DNA from: Gilvibacter sp. SZ-19
Lineage (GTDB): Bacteria; Bacteroidota; Bacteroidia; Flavobacteriales; Flavobacteriaceae
Assembly (NCBI RefSeq): GCF_002163875.1
Contig: NZ_CP019333.1
Location: 440,864 to 504,863, forward strand
DNA length: 64,000 nt
Reading direction: 5' to 3'
The notes beneath the pieces were generated by a model, which ran no database searches, was not told the origin of the DNA, and saw only the letters and a program-made list of their open reading frames with translations. The translations under genes were made by a program, and so were the position numbers. The number at the start of each line of letters is the position of its first letter. Positions within the stretch are counted from its first letter, which is position 1. Positions 29,007 to 37,767 of the stretch are shown here, one piece after another.

Positions 29007-29861
29007 TTATTCGAATTGCAAATATACGGCAATTCCCGCTAACCAATCCGCAGTAATACCCTCTAACATAAGCAAGTCTTCTGGGGCAGAAATCCCATCT
29101 CGTAACCGTCTGAATATCACCAACTCCTTAGCCAATTCGAAATTAATTCCAGGCAAAGTTGCCAAGTCAGAAGCAGCTGCTGTATTGAAATCGATCTTAC
29201 TAATGGTGTCCTTAGTGGCAATGGTGAAATGTTTAAGTAGTTCTGCTCTCACTTCAGGTTTTAGTCCATAGATCAGCCGCAATTGCAAACTGTCGGAATA
29301 TGGACCATAGCGCTGCTTAAAACGGAGAATACGCCCTGCCAAAACTGGACCTATCCCGTAAACTGCCTCTAACTCCTCTTGGCTGGCGGCGTTCAGCTCC
29401 TTAACTTTTTCAGGGCGATCCCGGAAGGTGTTGGTCCGACTTTGCTGCGTCCATGCAGGGAATCTAAAATAGCTTTTCATTTCGGCCAGCAAGGAATCTG
29501 AGACTCCAGTGACTCGCTGAAAATCCGCAGCAGATCGCAACCACTTGTCTTGAGCGCGAAAACTTTCTAAAGCAGTCAAAGCACTATCGCTAATACCCCA
29601 CAGATAAGCATTGTACGGACTCAGAAAATTAGGGTTGAATTTATAGCGTCTCGGCTTGGCCTTGTCCAGCTTTAAGGAATCCAATGAGGCTCGCTCTTTC
29701 TGAGATACGGATGCATTGAGATCAACTGGTATATGCTCTGGTCTTTCACCACCGTGAATCAGCCATAAAAGACCTGTAAATGCAATTAGGAATAAGGCAA
29801 CACTTAGCTGGTCGCGCTTGTAGAATAGCAGTTGTTTTTTGAGTAAAAAAAATACCCCCAT
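29007..29861 (-). CDS. Membrane-anchored helix-hairpin-helix protein, ComEA-like
   Basis: A protein of 284 residues with one N-terminal membrane span (VALFLIAFTGLLWLIHG, about 21-37), a linker, and ComEA-type helix-hairpin-helix motifs: LNAASQEELEAVYGIGPVLA near the middle and FNTAAASDLATLPGINFELA near the C-terminus, with a third related segment before them. Such motifs bind DNA non-specifically, and ComEA homologues act in DNA uptake. In Bacteroidota the role is not established. The start is uncertain: the only ATG (29861) lies in the stem and T-run of the preceding gene's terminator. Confidence 0.82.
   Translation of the reverse strand: MGVFFLLKKQLLFYKRDQLSVALFLIAFTGLLWLIHGGERPEHIPVDLNASVSQKERASLDSLKLDKAKPRRYKFNPNFLSPYNAYLWGISDSALTALESFRAQDKWLRSAADFQRVTGVSDSLLAEMKSYFRFPAWTQQSRTNTFRDRPEKVKELNAASQEELEAVYGIGPVLAGRILRFKQRYGPYSDSLQLRLIYGLKPEVRAELLKHFTIATKDTISKIDFNTAAASDLATLPGINFELAKELVIFRRLRDGISAPEDLLMLEGITADWLAGIAVYLQFE
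29019..29026 (-). promoter_or_regulatory. Candidate -7 box for acyl-CoA dehydrogenase
   Basis: TATATTTG followed by CA on the minus strand, inside the last codons of the upstream helix-hairpin-helix gene. A TTGG lies 17 bases further upstream. Confidence 0.4.
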
Positions 29862-29887
29862 GTCAAATCGTTTTGCATAGGGGTATT
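29844..29887 (-). terminator. Terminator of the symporter gene overlapping the next gene's start
   Basis: AATACCCCCATG (29851-29862) pairs with CATAGGGGTATT (29876-29887) with one mismatch, and a run of T follows on the minus strand. The downstream arm contains the ATG of the helix-hairpin-helix gene, and the T run forms its first Phe/Leu codons. Confidence 0.8.
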
Positions 29888-29910
29888 AGTAAAAAAGTTA
29901 GTCTGGTCGT

Positions 29911-31560
29911 CTAGTTGGACGATTTAAGTCCTTTAATGGCAGCCAGGTATTTCTTCATTTCCTCGCGCACCTTAGGGAACAGGAAGAATAGTCCTATCAT
30001 GTTCGGGAACACCAAGGCAAGGATCATCGCATCGGAGAATTTGATCACCGCATCCAAAGTGGCAGCAGCACCAATCACCACGAACAATAGGAACATGATT
30101 TTATAGATAAGGTCGGCAGTTTTTCCTTTACCGAACAGATATTTCCAAGACTGTAGGCCGTAGTAAGACCAAGAGATCATGGTCGAGAAGGCGAACAAAA
30201 CAATCGCGATTGTCAATACATAAGAGAAGCCTGGGATAACCGAGTCGAATGCGCGGGAGGTCAAGTCCACTCCTCCGAGCTGCTCTCCGGTTCCGTTTAA
30301 GATCACGTTAGAACCTTCTACTGCTCCGTATTCAAATACACTTTGCAAATTGGTTCCGTCGATATTAAAGAAGATGATCACCAAGGCAGTCATAGTACAA
30401 ATTACTACCGTATCAATGAATGGCTCCAAAAGGGCAACTACACCCTCACTAGCCGGATATTTTGTTTTTACTGCGGAGTGAGCAATTGCTGCGGACCCTG
30501 CTCCAGCCTCGTTAGAGAAAGCCGCGCGTTGGAATCCAACAATAAGCACTCCGACAAAACCACCTAAACCAGCCATAGGCGTGAAGGCTCCTTTAAAGAT
30601 CAGCCCAAAAGCATCTCCGATATAAGAGATATTGGCAAAGATGATGATCAAGGCTGCTAGTACATAGATACCCGCCATAAATGGAACGATCTTCTCTGTA
30701 ATTTTAGCGATACGCTTGATACCCCCAATAATTACAATTCCTACTAGAACTGCAAGAATAACTCCAATGATGAATCCGGTAGCTCCGCCCTCTAATCCCA
30801 TAAGCGAAGAAAGCTGCACTGTGGCCTGGTTAGACTGAAATGCGTTTCCTCCTCCAAAGGAAGCTCCGACACAAAGAATGGCGAACAATCCGGCAAGCAC
30901 TTTACCAAGACCGCCCATGTTCTGCTCCTTAAGTCCTTTAGACAAATAGTACATCGGACCACCGTAAACGGTTCCATCAGGACCAACATCACGATACTTA
31001 ACACCCAAGGTACATTCCACAAATTTGGTAGCCATACCAATAAGACCACAAACGATCATCCAGAAAGTTGCTCCAGGACCACCCAAGGCGATCGCTACAG
31101 CAACCCCAGCAATGTTTCCTAAACCTACGGTACCAGAAACAGCTGTGGCCAAAGCCTGAAAGTGAGATACCTCTCCTTCTTGACTTTCGTCACGAATGGT
31201 ATCTGGCAAATCGCCATCTACAATATTTACGTCTGATTTTTCAACTCCGTGTCCGTCCGCACCTTCAATGTCGTCGTATTTCCCGCGCACCGTATTAATG
31301 GCCAACGGAAATCTTCGGATGCTTGGCACTTTGAAATAAACTGTAAAGAAAGTTGCTCCTAAAACCAATAGAATTACTACTACAGAAACATTGTATTCGC
31401 CTAAGGGAACCGTGGTTAGAACAAGATTCTCCCACCAAACGGCAGCGGGCATAACCGCATCGTTTATCTTTTCGTCGATGCCGGCTTCTTGGGCCTCTTG
31501 AGCGAAAGAAAATAAAGGTGATAATAAAGCGAATGCTAACAGAAGTACTCTTTTGTACAT
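29911..31560 (-). CDS. Sodium:alanine/glycine symporter, AGCS family
   Basis: The 549-residue inner-membrane transporter should import alanine or glycine with Na+. The family signature GGPGATFWMIVCGLIGMATK is present at about residues 159-178, along with SGTVGLGNIAGVAVAIALGG and GFQRAAFSNEAGAGSAAIAH in the second half. About eleven membrane spans can be seen. Unusually for an E. coli-like AGCS protein it begins with a signal-peptide-like stretch (LLLAFALLSPLFSFAQ) and has a charged insert (about 95-130) after the first membrane span; both are features I associate with Bacteroidota members. It is probably a single-gene unit. Confidence 0.92.
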   Translation of the reverse strand: MYKRVLLLAFALLSPLFSFAQEAQEAGIDEKINDAVMPAAVWWENLVLTTVPLGEYNVSVVVILLVLGATFFTVYFKVPSIRRFPLAINTVRGKYDDIEGADGHGVEKSDVNIVDGDLPDTIRDESQEGEVSHFQALATAVSGTVGLGNIAGVAVAIALGGPGATFWMIVCGLIGMATKFVECTLGVKYRDVGPDGTVYGGPMYYLSKGLKEQNMGGLGKVLAGLFAILCVGASFGGGNAFQSNQATVQLSSLMGLEGGATGFIIGVILAVLVGIVIIGGIKRIAKITEKIVPFMAGIYVLAALIIIFANISYIGDAFGLIFKGAFTPMAGLGGFVGVLIVGFQRAAFSNEAGAGSAAIAHSAVKTKYPASEGVVALLEPFIDTVVICTMTALVIIFFNIDGTNLQSVFEYGAVEGSNVILNGTGEQLGGVDLTSRAFDSVIPGFSYVLTIAIVLFAFSTMISWSYYGLQSWKYLFGKGKTADLIYKIMFLLFVVIGAAATLDAVIKFSDAMILALVFPNMIGLFFLFPKVREEMKKYLAAIKGLKSSN

Positions 31561-31648
31561 AGTAATTGATTTAGTTTGCGTTTTTCAGGCTCACAAGATG
31601 CTAAAAAAAACTGCGAATTCAAATTTTTGGCCGTTAAAAAGTGGGCTG

Positions 31649-32680
31649 TTAAACCTTGTAAACTTCCTTTAAACGCTCGATTTGCGGCGGCCTTCCAATA
31701 AGGATGAGTTTGGACTCTTTTTTAAGGATCATTTCTGGCTCCGGATTCACAACATACTCGCCGTTAGGAGATTTATATCCGATTATAGAACAGCCTGTAC
31801 GTTTGCGAAGATCAAGATCGCGGATGGCCATTTCTATACCATCTGGGCAGATGTTCTCAAAAGAGACCTGCTCTACGTTTATACTATCCTCTTCTCCGGA
31901 AACTGTAAGATTATCTAAAAATTCGACCAGATCTGGAACCACTACTAGCGATGCCATATGCTCTCCGCCTATCTTGTCTGGCATGATCACATTGTCGGCT
32001 CCGGCCAATTTGAGTTTTTGATAACTGGTCTCTTCGGTGGCACGGCTAATGATTCGCAGCTTGGGATTGATCTGTCGGGCAGACAAGACAATAAATAAAT
32101 TATCTGCATCGCTCGGCAAGGCACAGATCAAGGTTGAAGCTCTATCGATACCTGCCTGATAAAGCACCTCATCCTCGTCTGCATTTCCAAGGACCATGAG
32201 TATGTCGTCGTCAAGAACGGCTCTAGAAACTATTTCTTCGTCAATTTCCACTACAACAAATGGTTTGTTATAGGCGCGTAGTTTTTGCACGGCTTGACGC
32301 CCGTTTCGGCCATAACCACAGACAATTACATGTCCACTTAAAGATTCAATTTGCTTTTTCACTCTTTTCTGGGTAAGGTTTCCAATATTGCTTTTACCGA
32401 GCAAATACTCGGAGATCACCGTAATGGCATATCCCACAATAAAGATACTGGATATGATCAATACAGAGGTAAATATCTTTTCGCTGGGTCCTAGCGGCTC
32501 CACCTCTTGGAATCCAACGGTGGTAATAGTAATAATGGTCATGTAGACCGCATCTATCCAACTGTAGTCCGCATAGAATTTAAACCCGAAAACTCCTGCA
32601 ATAAAAACCACAAGCAACAAGCCAAGGGCAATGTTGATCTTAGATCTAAAATATCGTGTCAGCAGGGTAACTTTAGGCAT
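31649..32680 (-). CDS. Two-span potassium channel with cytoplasmic RCK (TrkA-N/TrkA-C) domain
   Basis: With the ATG at 32680 the product has 343 residues; an in-frame GTG six codons upstream is possible. Two membrane spans flank a pore helix, and the filter reads TTVGFQ (residues 54-58 are T-V-G-F-Q) where most channels have TVGYG or TVGFG. The cytoplasmic part begins with a Rossmann fold, HVIVCGYGRNGRQAVQKL (near residue 110), and ends with a TrkA-C domain. The layout is that of MthK/Kch-type channels gated by a ligand on the RCK ring. The pspC gene lies downstream in opposite order 32 bases upstream on the same strand and may be cotranscribed. Confidence 0.9.
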   Translation of the reverse strand: MPKVTLLTRYFRSKINIALGLLLVVFIAGVFGFKFYADYSWIDAVYMTIITITTVGFQEVEPLGPSEKIFTSVLIISSIFIVGYAITVISEYLLGKSNIGNLTQKRVKKQIESLSGHVIVCGYGRNGRQAVQKLRAYNKPFVVVEIDEEIVSRAVLDDDILMVLGNADEDEVLYQAGIDRASTLICALPSDADNLFIVLSARQINPKLRIISRATEETSYQKLKLAGADNVIMPDKIGGEHMASLVVVPDLVEFLDNLTVSGEEDSINVEQVSFENICPDGIEMAIRDLDLRKRTGCSIIGYKSPNGEYVVNPEPEMILKKESKLILIGRPPQIERLKEVYKV

Positions 32681-32712
32681 AAAGTATTCGGTTGGCACAA
32701 CTGCAAAACCTA

Positions 32713-32940
32713 CTAGAGGTCAAAAACAGAAGTTCGTTTGGTGTAAATTAAGTCTTTTAGTTTAAGCCAAAAAGCCAAGGTGAGATAAATTGCAAATCCG
32801 GCTCCCAAAGTGGCAAAGCTCACGTAGATAAAAAACAGGCGAACACTTTTAGCGCGCATGCCCAAGCGTTCGGCCAAGCGAGAGGACACATAAAACCCTC
32901 GTCGTTCTAGATAATGCCTTAAATCGTAAACCCAATTCAT
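32713..32940 (-). CDS. PspC domain protein
   Basis: This 75-residue protein fits the PspC domain: a polar N-terminus with RLAERLGMRAKSVRLFFIYV and then a hydrophobic span (SFATLGAGFAIYLTLAFWL). In proteobacteria PspC is a membrane sensor of the phage-shock response. Here no pspA, pspB or pspF is nearby and the protein is little more than the domain itself, so the role is open. It lies 32 bases upstream of the K+ channel gene and shares its direction; both follow the terminator of the synthase gene. Confidence 0.82.
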   Translation of the reverse strand: MNWVYDLRHYLERRGFYVSSRLAERLGMRAKSVRLFFIYVSFATLGAGFAIYLTLAFWLKLKDLIYTKRTSVFDL

Positions 32941-32967
32941 AGCTATTGGCCTTTAGTGCAAGATAAG

Positions 32968-32996
32968 AAAACCCCCGATTTTCATCGAGGGTTTTT
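32968..32996 (-). terminator. Terminator after the cysteine/cystathionine synthase gene
   Basis: AAAACCC (32968-32974) pairs with GGGTTTT, and CGAT/ATCG extends the stem with one mismatch. On the minus strand the arm ends in TTTTC. It lies 20 bases past the stop at 33016. Confidence 0.75.
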
Positions 32997-33015
32997 AAGG
33001 TTTTCAAGGGTAAAT

Positions 33016-33996
33016 CTATTCGATATAACCCATTTTTCGCATCCAATCGTCGTTGAACATTTTACCCACATAACGACTGCCGTGATCGTGAAATAGTACC
33101 ACCACCACATCGTCTTCATTAAAGTGTTCTTTGAGTTGCAGCAGGCCTTTCATAGCTGCTCCTGCAGAGTTTCCTAAGAACATCCCTTCTGTTTTAGCCA
33201 ATAATTGGGTATAGATGGCAGCATCCTTATCGGTTACTTTGGTAAAGCCATCTATGATGCTAAAATCGACGTTTTCTGGTAAAATGTCTTCGCCTATCCC
33301 CTCGGTAACATATGGGTAGATCTCCTTTTCGTCAAAGATTCCGGTCTCGTGGTATTTTTTAAACACGCTTCCGTAGGTATCAATTCCCCAAACTTTAATA
33401 TTAGGATTCTGCTCTTTCAAATATTTCCCAACTCCAGAAATAGTCCCCCCTGTTCCAACGCCAACAACAAAGTGGGTTACCTTACCGTCTGTCTGCTTCC
33501 AGATCTCCGGCCCGGTACTTTCGTAATGTGCTACAGCATTACTCGGATTGTCGTACTGATTCACATACCAACTGTTTGGAGTTTCTTCTCCTAGGCGTTT
33601 AGAAACCGAATAATAAGACCGTGGATCGTCTGGAGCCACATCTGTAGGACATACAATCACTTCTGCCCCCATGGCTTTTAACACATCTACTTTTTCTTTG
33701 GACTGCTTATCTGTAGTAACAAAGATGCTTTTGTAGCCTTTTACCACCGCAGCAAGGGCCAAGCCCATTCCAGTATTTCCGGAAGTTCCTTCAATGATGG
33801 TACCTCCTGGTTGCAAGCGCCCATCGGCCTCAGCGTCTTCTACCATCTTTAGGGCCATGCGGTCTTTTACCGAATTCCCAGGGTTGAATGTTTCGTATTT
33901 TGCCAACACCAAGCAAGGTAGATCCTTAGCCAAGTGATTGATCTTTACCAAAGGAGTATTTCCTATAGTGCCTAATATATTTTCTGCGTATTCCAT
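33016..33996 (-). CDS. PLP-dependent cysteine synthase / cystathionine beta-synthase
   Basis: I start at the ATG 33996 (MEYAENILGTIGNTPLVKIN), giving 326 residues; the longer frame adds ten atypical residues. The PLP lysine is K44 in NPGNSVKDRMA, the substrate loop is TSGNTG (71-76) and the phosphate-binding loop is GTGGTISGVG. The length fits the catalytic domain alone, without C-terminal CBS domains. Members of this group act as O-acetylserine sulfhydrylase or cystathionine beta-synthase; I cannot separate the two from sequence alone. It is a single-gene unit ended by its own terminator. Confidence 0.88.
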   Translation of the reverse strand: MEYAENILGTIGNTPLVKINHLAKDLPCLVLAKYETFNPGNSVKDRMALKMVEDAEADGRLQPGGTIIEGTSGNTGMGLALAAVVKGYKSIFVTTDKQSKEKVDVLKAMGAEVIVCPTDVAPDDPRSYYSVSKRLGEETPNSWYVNQYDNPSNAVAHYESTGPEIWKQTDGKVTHFVVGVGTGGTISGVGKYLKEQNPNIKVWGIDTYGSVFKKYHETGIFDEKEIYPYVTEGIGEDILPENVDFSIIDGFTKVTDKDAAIYTQLLAKTEGMFLGNSAGAAMKGLLQLKEHFNEDDVVVVLFHDHGSRYVGKMFNDDWMRKMGYIE

Positions 33997-34073
33997 TTGT
34001 GTTTTTAAGACCTGGCAAAGGTACAAAACCCCTCGGTCTTTCCTTAGATAGCTATTCTTTAATTGCTGCGGAT

Positions 34074-35312
34074 TTATTCAAAGCGGATCGCCTTAATAGG
34101 ATCAATTCTCGAGACCGTAAAACTAGCGCCCCATAGCATCAGAAGACAAAGAGCTAATGTCCCAGCATTCAAGGCCAAAACATAAAAGGCGTTCAGGTAT
34201 ACTGGAGCTTCTTTCATATAGTATACCTCTGGGTCAGGATACTCAAACAGCCCAAACTGCGCCTGGATAAATATGAGGCCGAGCCCTATCAGATTTCCCC
34301 AAAACAAACCGCGCAAAATAATATAACCCGCATTGTATAAAAAGACCTTTTGTATACTCCAGTCGGAGCTACCTAGAGCCTTTAAAGTTCCTATCATTTG
34401 GGTACGTTCTAAAATAAGCACCCACAAGGCCGTTATCATATTGATCCCGGCAATAACGATCATGATCCCAATAATGAGGTAGATATTAAAATCGAACAGA
34501 TCCAACCACTCAAAAATAGAGAGGTATTTCTCCCTTATGCTGATGGCGTTGAGTTCCGAATCGATATTCTCATAAACTGCTGCACTGGTCTCAGCGAGCT
34601 TGTCAAAATCGGCCACAAAAAGCTCAAAACTGCCTATCTGATCTGGCTCCCATTTGTTCAAGCGCTGAATGTGACGAATATCGGCCACCAAGAATTGCTG
34701 GTCAAACTCTTGGAACCCGCTGTTGTATATACCCACCAGATCAAAACCCCGTGTTCTAGTTGGGCGTTCGCTATCGTTATTGACAAAATAGGTCGCAACC
34801 TTATCTCCCAACTTTAAATTTAGTCGTTTGGCTAAATATTCAGAAATGAGGATCTCCGCGTTTAAGTTCCCGCTATAGTCTGGCAATCGGCCTGCTGTGA
34901 GATACTCCTCAAAATGCGAGAAGTCGTAATCGGCATTTACTCCTTTAACAACTACACCTTCAAAGGTCTCTTCGGTGCGGATTATCCCACCTTTTAAAGC
35001 GGTGACCTGTATATGCTTTATCCCTGGGACCAGATTAAACTCCGGATAGAATTCTTGGTTTATGCTGATGGGGATCTGAGAATCAAAAGAAAAGTTGGTA
35101 TCATAATTGGAGATGATGATATCGCCGTGAAAAGCAGAAACCTTTTCTTTGATCTTGCGTTGCAGTCCAATCCCCGTAGCAATGGCAATAAGCATCACTA
35201 TGGTGCCAATGGCAATAGCCGCTATGGCTATTTTTATAATTGGACCCGATACGCTACTTTTATGATCCTTGGAACGCGCAATGCGGCGGGCTATAAAATA
35301 TTCGAAATTCAC
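34074..35312 (-). CDS. FtsX-like ABC transporter permease, LolC/LolE type
   Basis: The product has 412 residues and starts at a GTG (MNFEYFIARRIARSKDHKSS). The first membrane span is at about 24-50 (IKIAIAAIAIGTIVMLIAIA). A large periplasmic domain follows (about 50-270), then three C-terminal spans including the FtsX motif region GTLKALGSSDWSIQKVFLYN. This is the layout of LolC/LolE, which help move lipoproteins out of the inner membrane. No LolD ATPase gene is adjacent. The start codon is only 9 bases from that of the divergent namZ gene, so each gene's promoter must lie inside the other; a TATTTTTG box for this gene is at 35339-35346. Confidence 0.88.
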   Translation of the reverse strand: MNFEYFIARRIARSKDHKSSVSGPIIKIAIAAIAIGTIVMLIAIATGIGLQRKIKEKVSAFHGDIIISNYDTNFSFDSQIPISINQEFYPEFNLVPGIKHIQVTALKGGIIRTEETFEGVVVKGVNADYDFSHFEEYLTAGRLPDYSGNLNAEILISEYLAKRLNLKLGDKVATYFVNNDSERPTRTRGFDLVGIYNSGFQEFDQQFLVADIRHIQRLNKWEPDQIGSFELFVADFDKLAETSAAVYENIDSELNAISIREKYLSIFEWLDLFDFNIYLIIGIMIVIAGINMITALWVLILERTQMIGTLKALGSSDWSIQKVFLYNAGYIILRGLFWGNLIGLGLIFIQAQFGLFEYPDPEVYYMKEAPVYLNAFYVLALNAGTLALCLLMLWGASFTVSRIDPIKAIRFE

Positions 35313-35321
35313 TCCAGATCT

Positions 35322-36551
35322 ATGACTGTTCTAAGTCTCAAAAATACGTTTTTATTCCTTCTGATTGTTATGTGTTCCTGCGGATCCAAATCGCAAGAAG
35401 CTGATGAAAGTCTTCCAGATCAAAATCCGAAAGCACAAATCACACCGGTTCCTGCAGCAAATCAAACAGAAGAATATTTTCCATTACTACAAGGCAAGCG
35501 TGTAGCGGTTGTTGCCAATCAGACCAGTATAATATCGGCCACAAAAAACAGCTATACACATCTTGTAGACAGCTTACTTGCCAGAGGCGTTGATATTGTA
35601 AAAGTATTCGCTCCAGAGCACGGCTTTAGAGGTCGCGCTGATGCAGGCGAGGCCGTTAAAGATGGCCTAGACACAAAAACAGGCTTAGCCTTGTTGTCAT
35701 TACATGGCAAACACAGAAAACCAACTCCGGAGCAACTAACAGATGTAGATATAATAGTCTTCGACATACAGGACGTAGGCGTACGTTTCTACACCTACAT
35801 CTCAACCATGAGTTTGGTCATGGAAGCCGCTGCAGAAGCGGGCATTCCGATAATTGTTTTGGATCGACCCAATCCCAACGGACATTATGTTGACGGCCCT
35901 ACTATGCTTAAAGAGCATACAAGCTTTCTAGGTATGCACACGGTTCCGCTTGTTTATGGAATGACCATTGGCGAATACGCCTTAATGGTCAATGGCGAAG
36001 GTTGGTTAAAAAATGGGATCAAAGCAGATTTAACAGTAATTAAAAACACAGCATACAACCACCGTTCTAAGTATATGTTGCCGGTTAGGCCATCACCAAA
36101 TTTGCCTAACGCAACGGCAGTTAACCTTTACCCGAGTTTAGGCCTTTTAGAGGGAACCAACCTCAACGCTGGCCGTGGTACTGACTATCAGTTTCAACTA
36201 TTGGGCTCGCCTTATTTACCAGCAGAAAAATACACCTATCAGTATACCCCAAAACCCAACTTCGGATCTAAATATCCAAAACACCAAGACACCGAATGCA
36301 ATGGTTTGTTCTTAGGGCAGCAACCTTATTTGAGTCAGGTGGATCTGCAATGGATAGTACAAGCCTATCGCGATCACACCAAAAAAGATAAGTTCTTCAA
36401 TACAGCGAATTTCACCACTCACGCCGGCACTCCCCTGCTGCAACAGCAAATAGAGCAAGGCTTAAGCGCCGAAGAGATCCGAGCGAGCTGGCAAGCCGAA
36501 ATAGAAGAATTTAAAAAGACCCGCGCTAAATACCTGCTTTACGACGAATAA
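35322..36551 (+). CDS. namZ: NamZ-like exo-beta-N-acetylmuramidase (DUF1343), probable lipoprotein
   Basis: The frame is open from 35013, but that part is antisense to the permease gene, so I use the ATG at 35322 (409 residues). A hydrophobic start ends in MCSCGSKSQ, which reads as a lipoprotein signal. The DUF1343 core is clear: QGKRVAVVANQTSI, FAPEHGFRGRADAGE near residue 100, PIIVLDRPNPNGHYVDGP in the middle and NLYPSLGLLEGTNLNAGRGT. Characterised NamZ removes terminal N-acetylmuramic acid from peptidoglycan fragments in cell wall recycling. Nearby glycan or sugar-kinase partners are not seen. The 3' end overlaps the convergent YkgJ-like gene by 13 bases. Confidence 0.88.
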   Translation: MTVLSLKNTFLFLLIVMCSCGSKSQEADESLPDQNPKAQITPVPAANQTEEYFPLLQGKRVAVVANQTSIISATKNSYTHLVDSLLARGVDIVKVFAPEHGFRGRADAGEAVKDGLDTKTGLALLSLHGKHRKPTPEQLTDVDIIVFDIQDVGVRFYTYISTMSLVMEAAAEAGIPIIVLDRPNPNGHYVDGPTMLKEHTSFLGMHTVPLVYGMTIGEYALMVNGEGWLKNGIKADLTVIKNTAYNHRSKYMLPVRPSPNLPNATAVNLYPSLGLLEGTNLNAGRGTDYQFQLLGSPYLPAEKYTYQYTPKPNFGSKYPKHQDTECNGLFLGQQPYLSQVDLQWIVQAYRDHTKKDKFFNTANFTTHAGTPLLQQQIEQGLSAEEIRASWQAEIEEFKKTRAKYLLYDE

Positions 36552-37042
36552 TTAGGCAAGCGCTTTTTCATTTCCTCCACAATATTATAAGCCGCTGGGC
36601 AGATGGCTACATTCTTTAAGGTCAGGTTGGAGATCTGCTGAAACTTCTTGCGGTCCGTATGCGGAAATTCACGACAAGCCTTAGGGCGATGATCGTAGAC
36701 CGAACAGTAATTATCGGCACCTAGAAAAGGACAAGGCACCGTCTGCAGAACATAGTCGTTTTCTTCATCGATCCGCAAATAGGTTTCAATGAACTGCTGC
36801 TGTTTCATTTTAAAGAGCTTGGCAAGTCTATCAATGTCCTTATCGGTAAACAAAGGACCTGTGGTCTTGCAGCAGTTGGCGCACTCCAGACAATCTGTTC
36901 GTGTAAACTCGTCCTCGTGCAGTTCTACCATCAGGGCATCCAGATGCTTTGGCGGACGCTTTTTGAGCTTGGCGAAGAACTTCTTGTTCGCTTTATGGTT
37001 AACTTTGGCTTTTTCTGCCAGCTGTTCGAGCTGCTTATTCAT
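36539..37042 (-). CDS. YkgJ-family cysteine cluster protein (zinc/iron binding)
   Basis: A cytoplasmic protein of 167 residues. The cysteine cluster CLECANCCKTTGPLF (about 55-69), CPFLGADNYCSVYDHRPKAC (about 99-118) and a late Cys (ICPAAY) are typical of the YkgJ/UPF0153 group, thought to bind zinc or iron. The N-terminus is lysine-rich. The function is unknown in any organism as far as I know. It is divergent from the methyltransferase gene (starts 11 bases apart) and convergent with namZ. Confidence 0.85.
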   Translation of the reverse strand: MNKQLEQLAEKAKVNHKANKKFFAKLKKRPPKHLDALMVELHEDEFTRTDCLECANCCKTTGPLFTDKDIDRLAKLFKMKQQQFIETYLRIDEENDYVLQTVPCPFLGADNYCSVYDHRPKACREFPHTDRKKFQQISNLTLKNVAICPAAYNIVEEMKKRLPNYSS

Positions 37043-37053
37043 AGTTTCTGCGG

Positions 37054-37767
37054 ATGCGTGTTACCGATCTCATGGGCCAGGCCATAAAAGACCACTTTGC
37101 GGGTAAAGATACAGAAGACCTCTGGAACGAAACCTCCATTAGCGAAAAGGATGTCTTGCCACTAAAACATTTGTTCCGTGACTATGACGACATGCCTTTT
37201 ATTGAACAAAAGGCTTTGGAACTAGCTCGTGGTAAAATTTTGGATGTTGGCTGCGGAGCTGGCTCGCATAGCCTATACCTCCAAAAGCAAGGTCATGACG
37301 TAACCGCTTTAGATCTTAGCACCGATAATATTGAAGTAACTAAAGCTCGCGGTGTAATGCAAACGCGCTGCGAATCTATCTACGAGCTTGAACATGAAAA
37401 GTTTGACACCTTACTACTTCTGATGAACGGCACTGGGCTTTTTGGGCGCTTGGATCAGACTAAAAAAGCCTTGGAACATCTCAGATCGCTCTTGGCTCCG
37501 CAGGGACAAATCCTCATAGACTCCAGTGACCTGCAATATATGTATGACTACGATGAGGCTGGAAACTTGGACGTGCCCGAATATTTAAAATATTACGGGG
37601 AGCTGGAATGTGTGTTGCATTACAAAGGGCAACAATCCGAACCTTATTATTGGTTGTACCTGGACCCAGAGACCTTTGGGATCTTGGCCCAATTGGCGGG
37701 TTTACAGTTTGAACTTATCGAAGAAGGGGAGAACTTCGATTATCTCGCCAGACTTACTGCTGTTTAG
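37054..37767 (+). CDS. Class I SAM-dependent methyltransferase
   Basis: The product has 237 residues. Motif I is ILDVGCGAGSHSLYLQKQG (about residue 63), followed by the acidic DVTALDLS that binds the SAM ribose. FDTLLLLMNGTGLFGRLDQT corresponds to motif II/post II. A Rossmann methyltransferase domain occupies most of the protein; the substrate cannot be told. The start could also be the ATG at 37072 (MGQAIKDHFAGK). It overlaps the convergent DUF2059 gene by 14 bases. Confidence 0.86.
   Translation: MRVTDLMGQAIKDHFAGKDTEDLWNETSISEKDVLPLKHLFRDYDDMPFIEQKALELARGKILDVGCGAGSHSLYLQKQGHDVTALDLSTDNIEVTKARGVMQTRCESIYELEHEKFDTLLLLMNGTGLFGRLDQTKKALEHLRSLLAPQGQILIDSSDLQYMYDYDEAGNLDVPEYLKYYGELECVLHYKGQQSEPYYWLYLDPETFGILAQLAGLQFELIEEGENFDYLARLTAV

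Noticed and set aside
35013-35321. Longer N-terminus for namZ
   Set aside because: This stretch is antisense to the permease coding region; the ATG at 35322 gives a lipoprotein signal directly.
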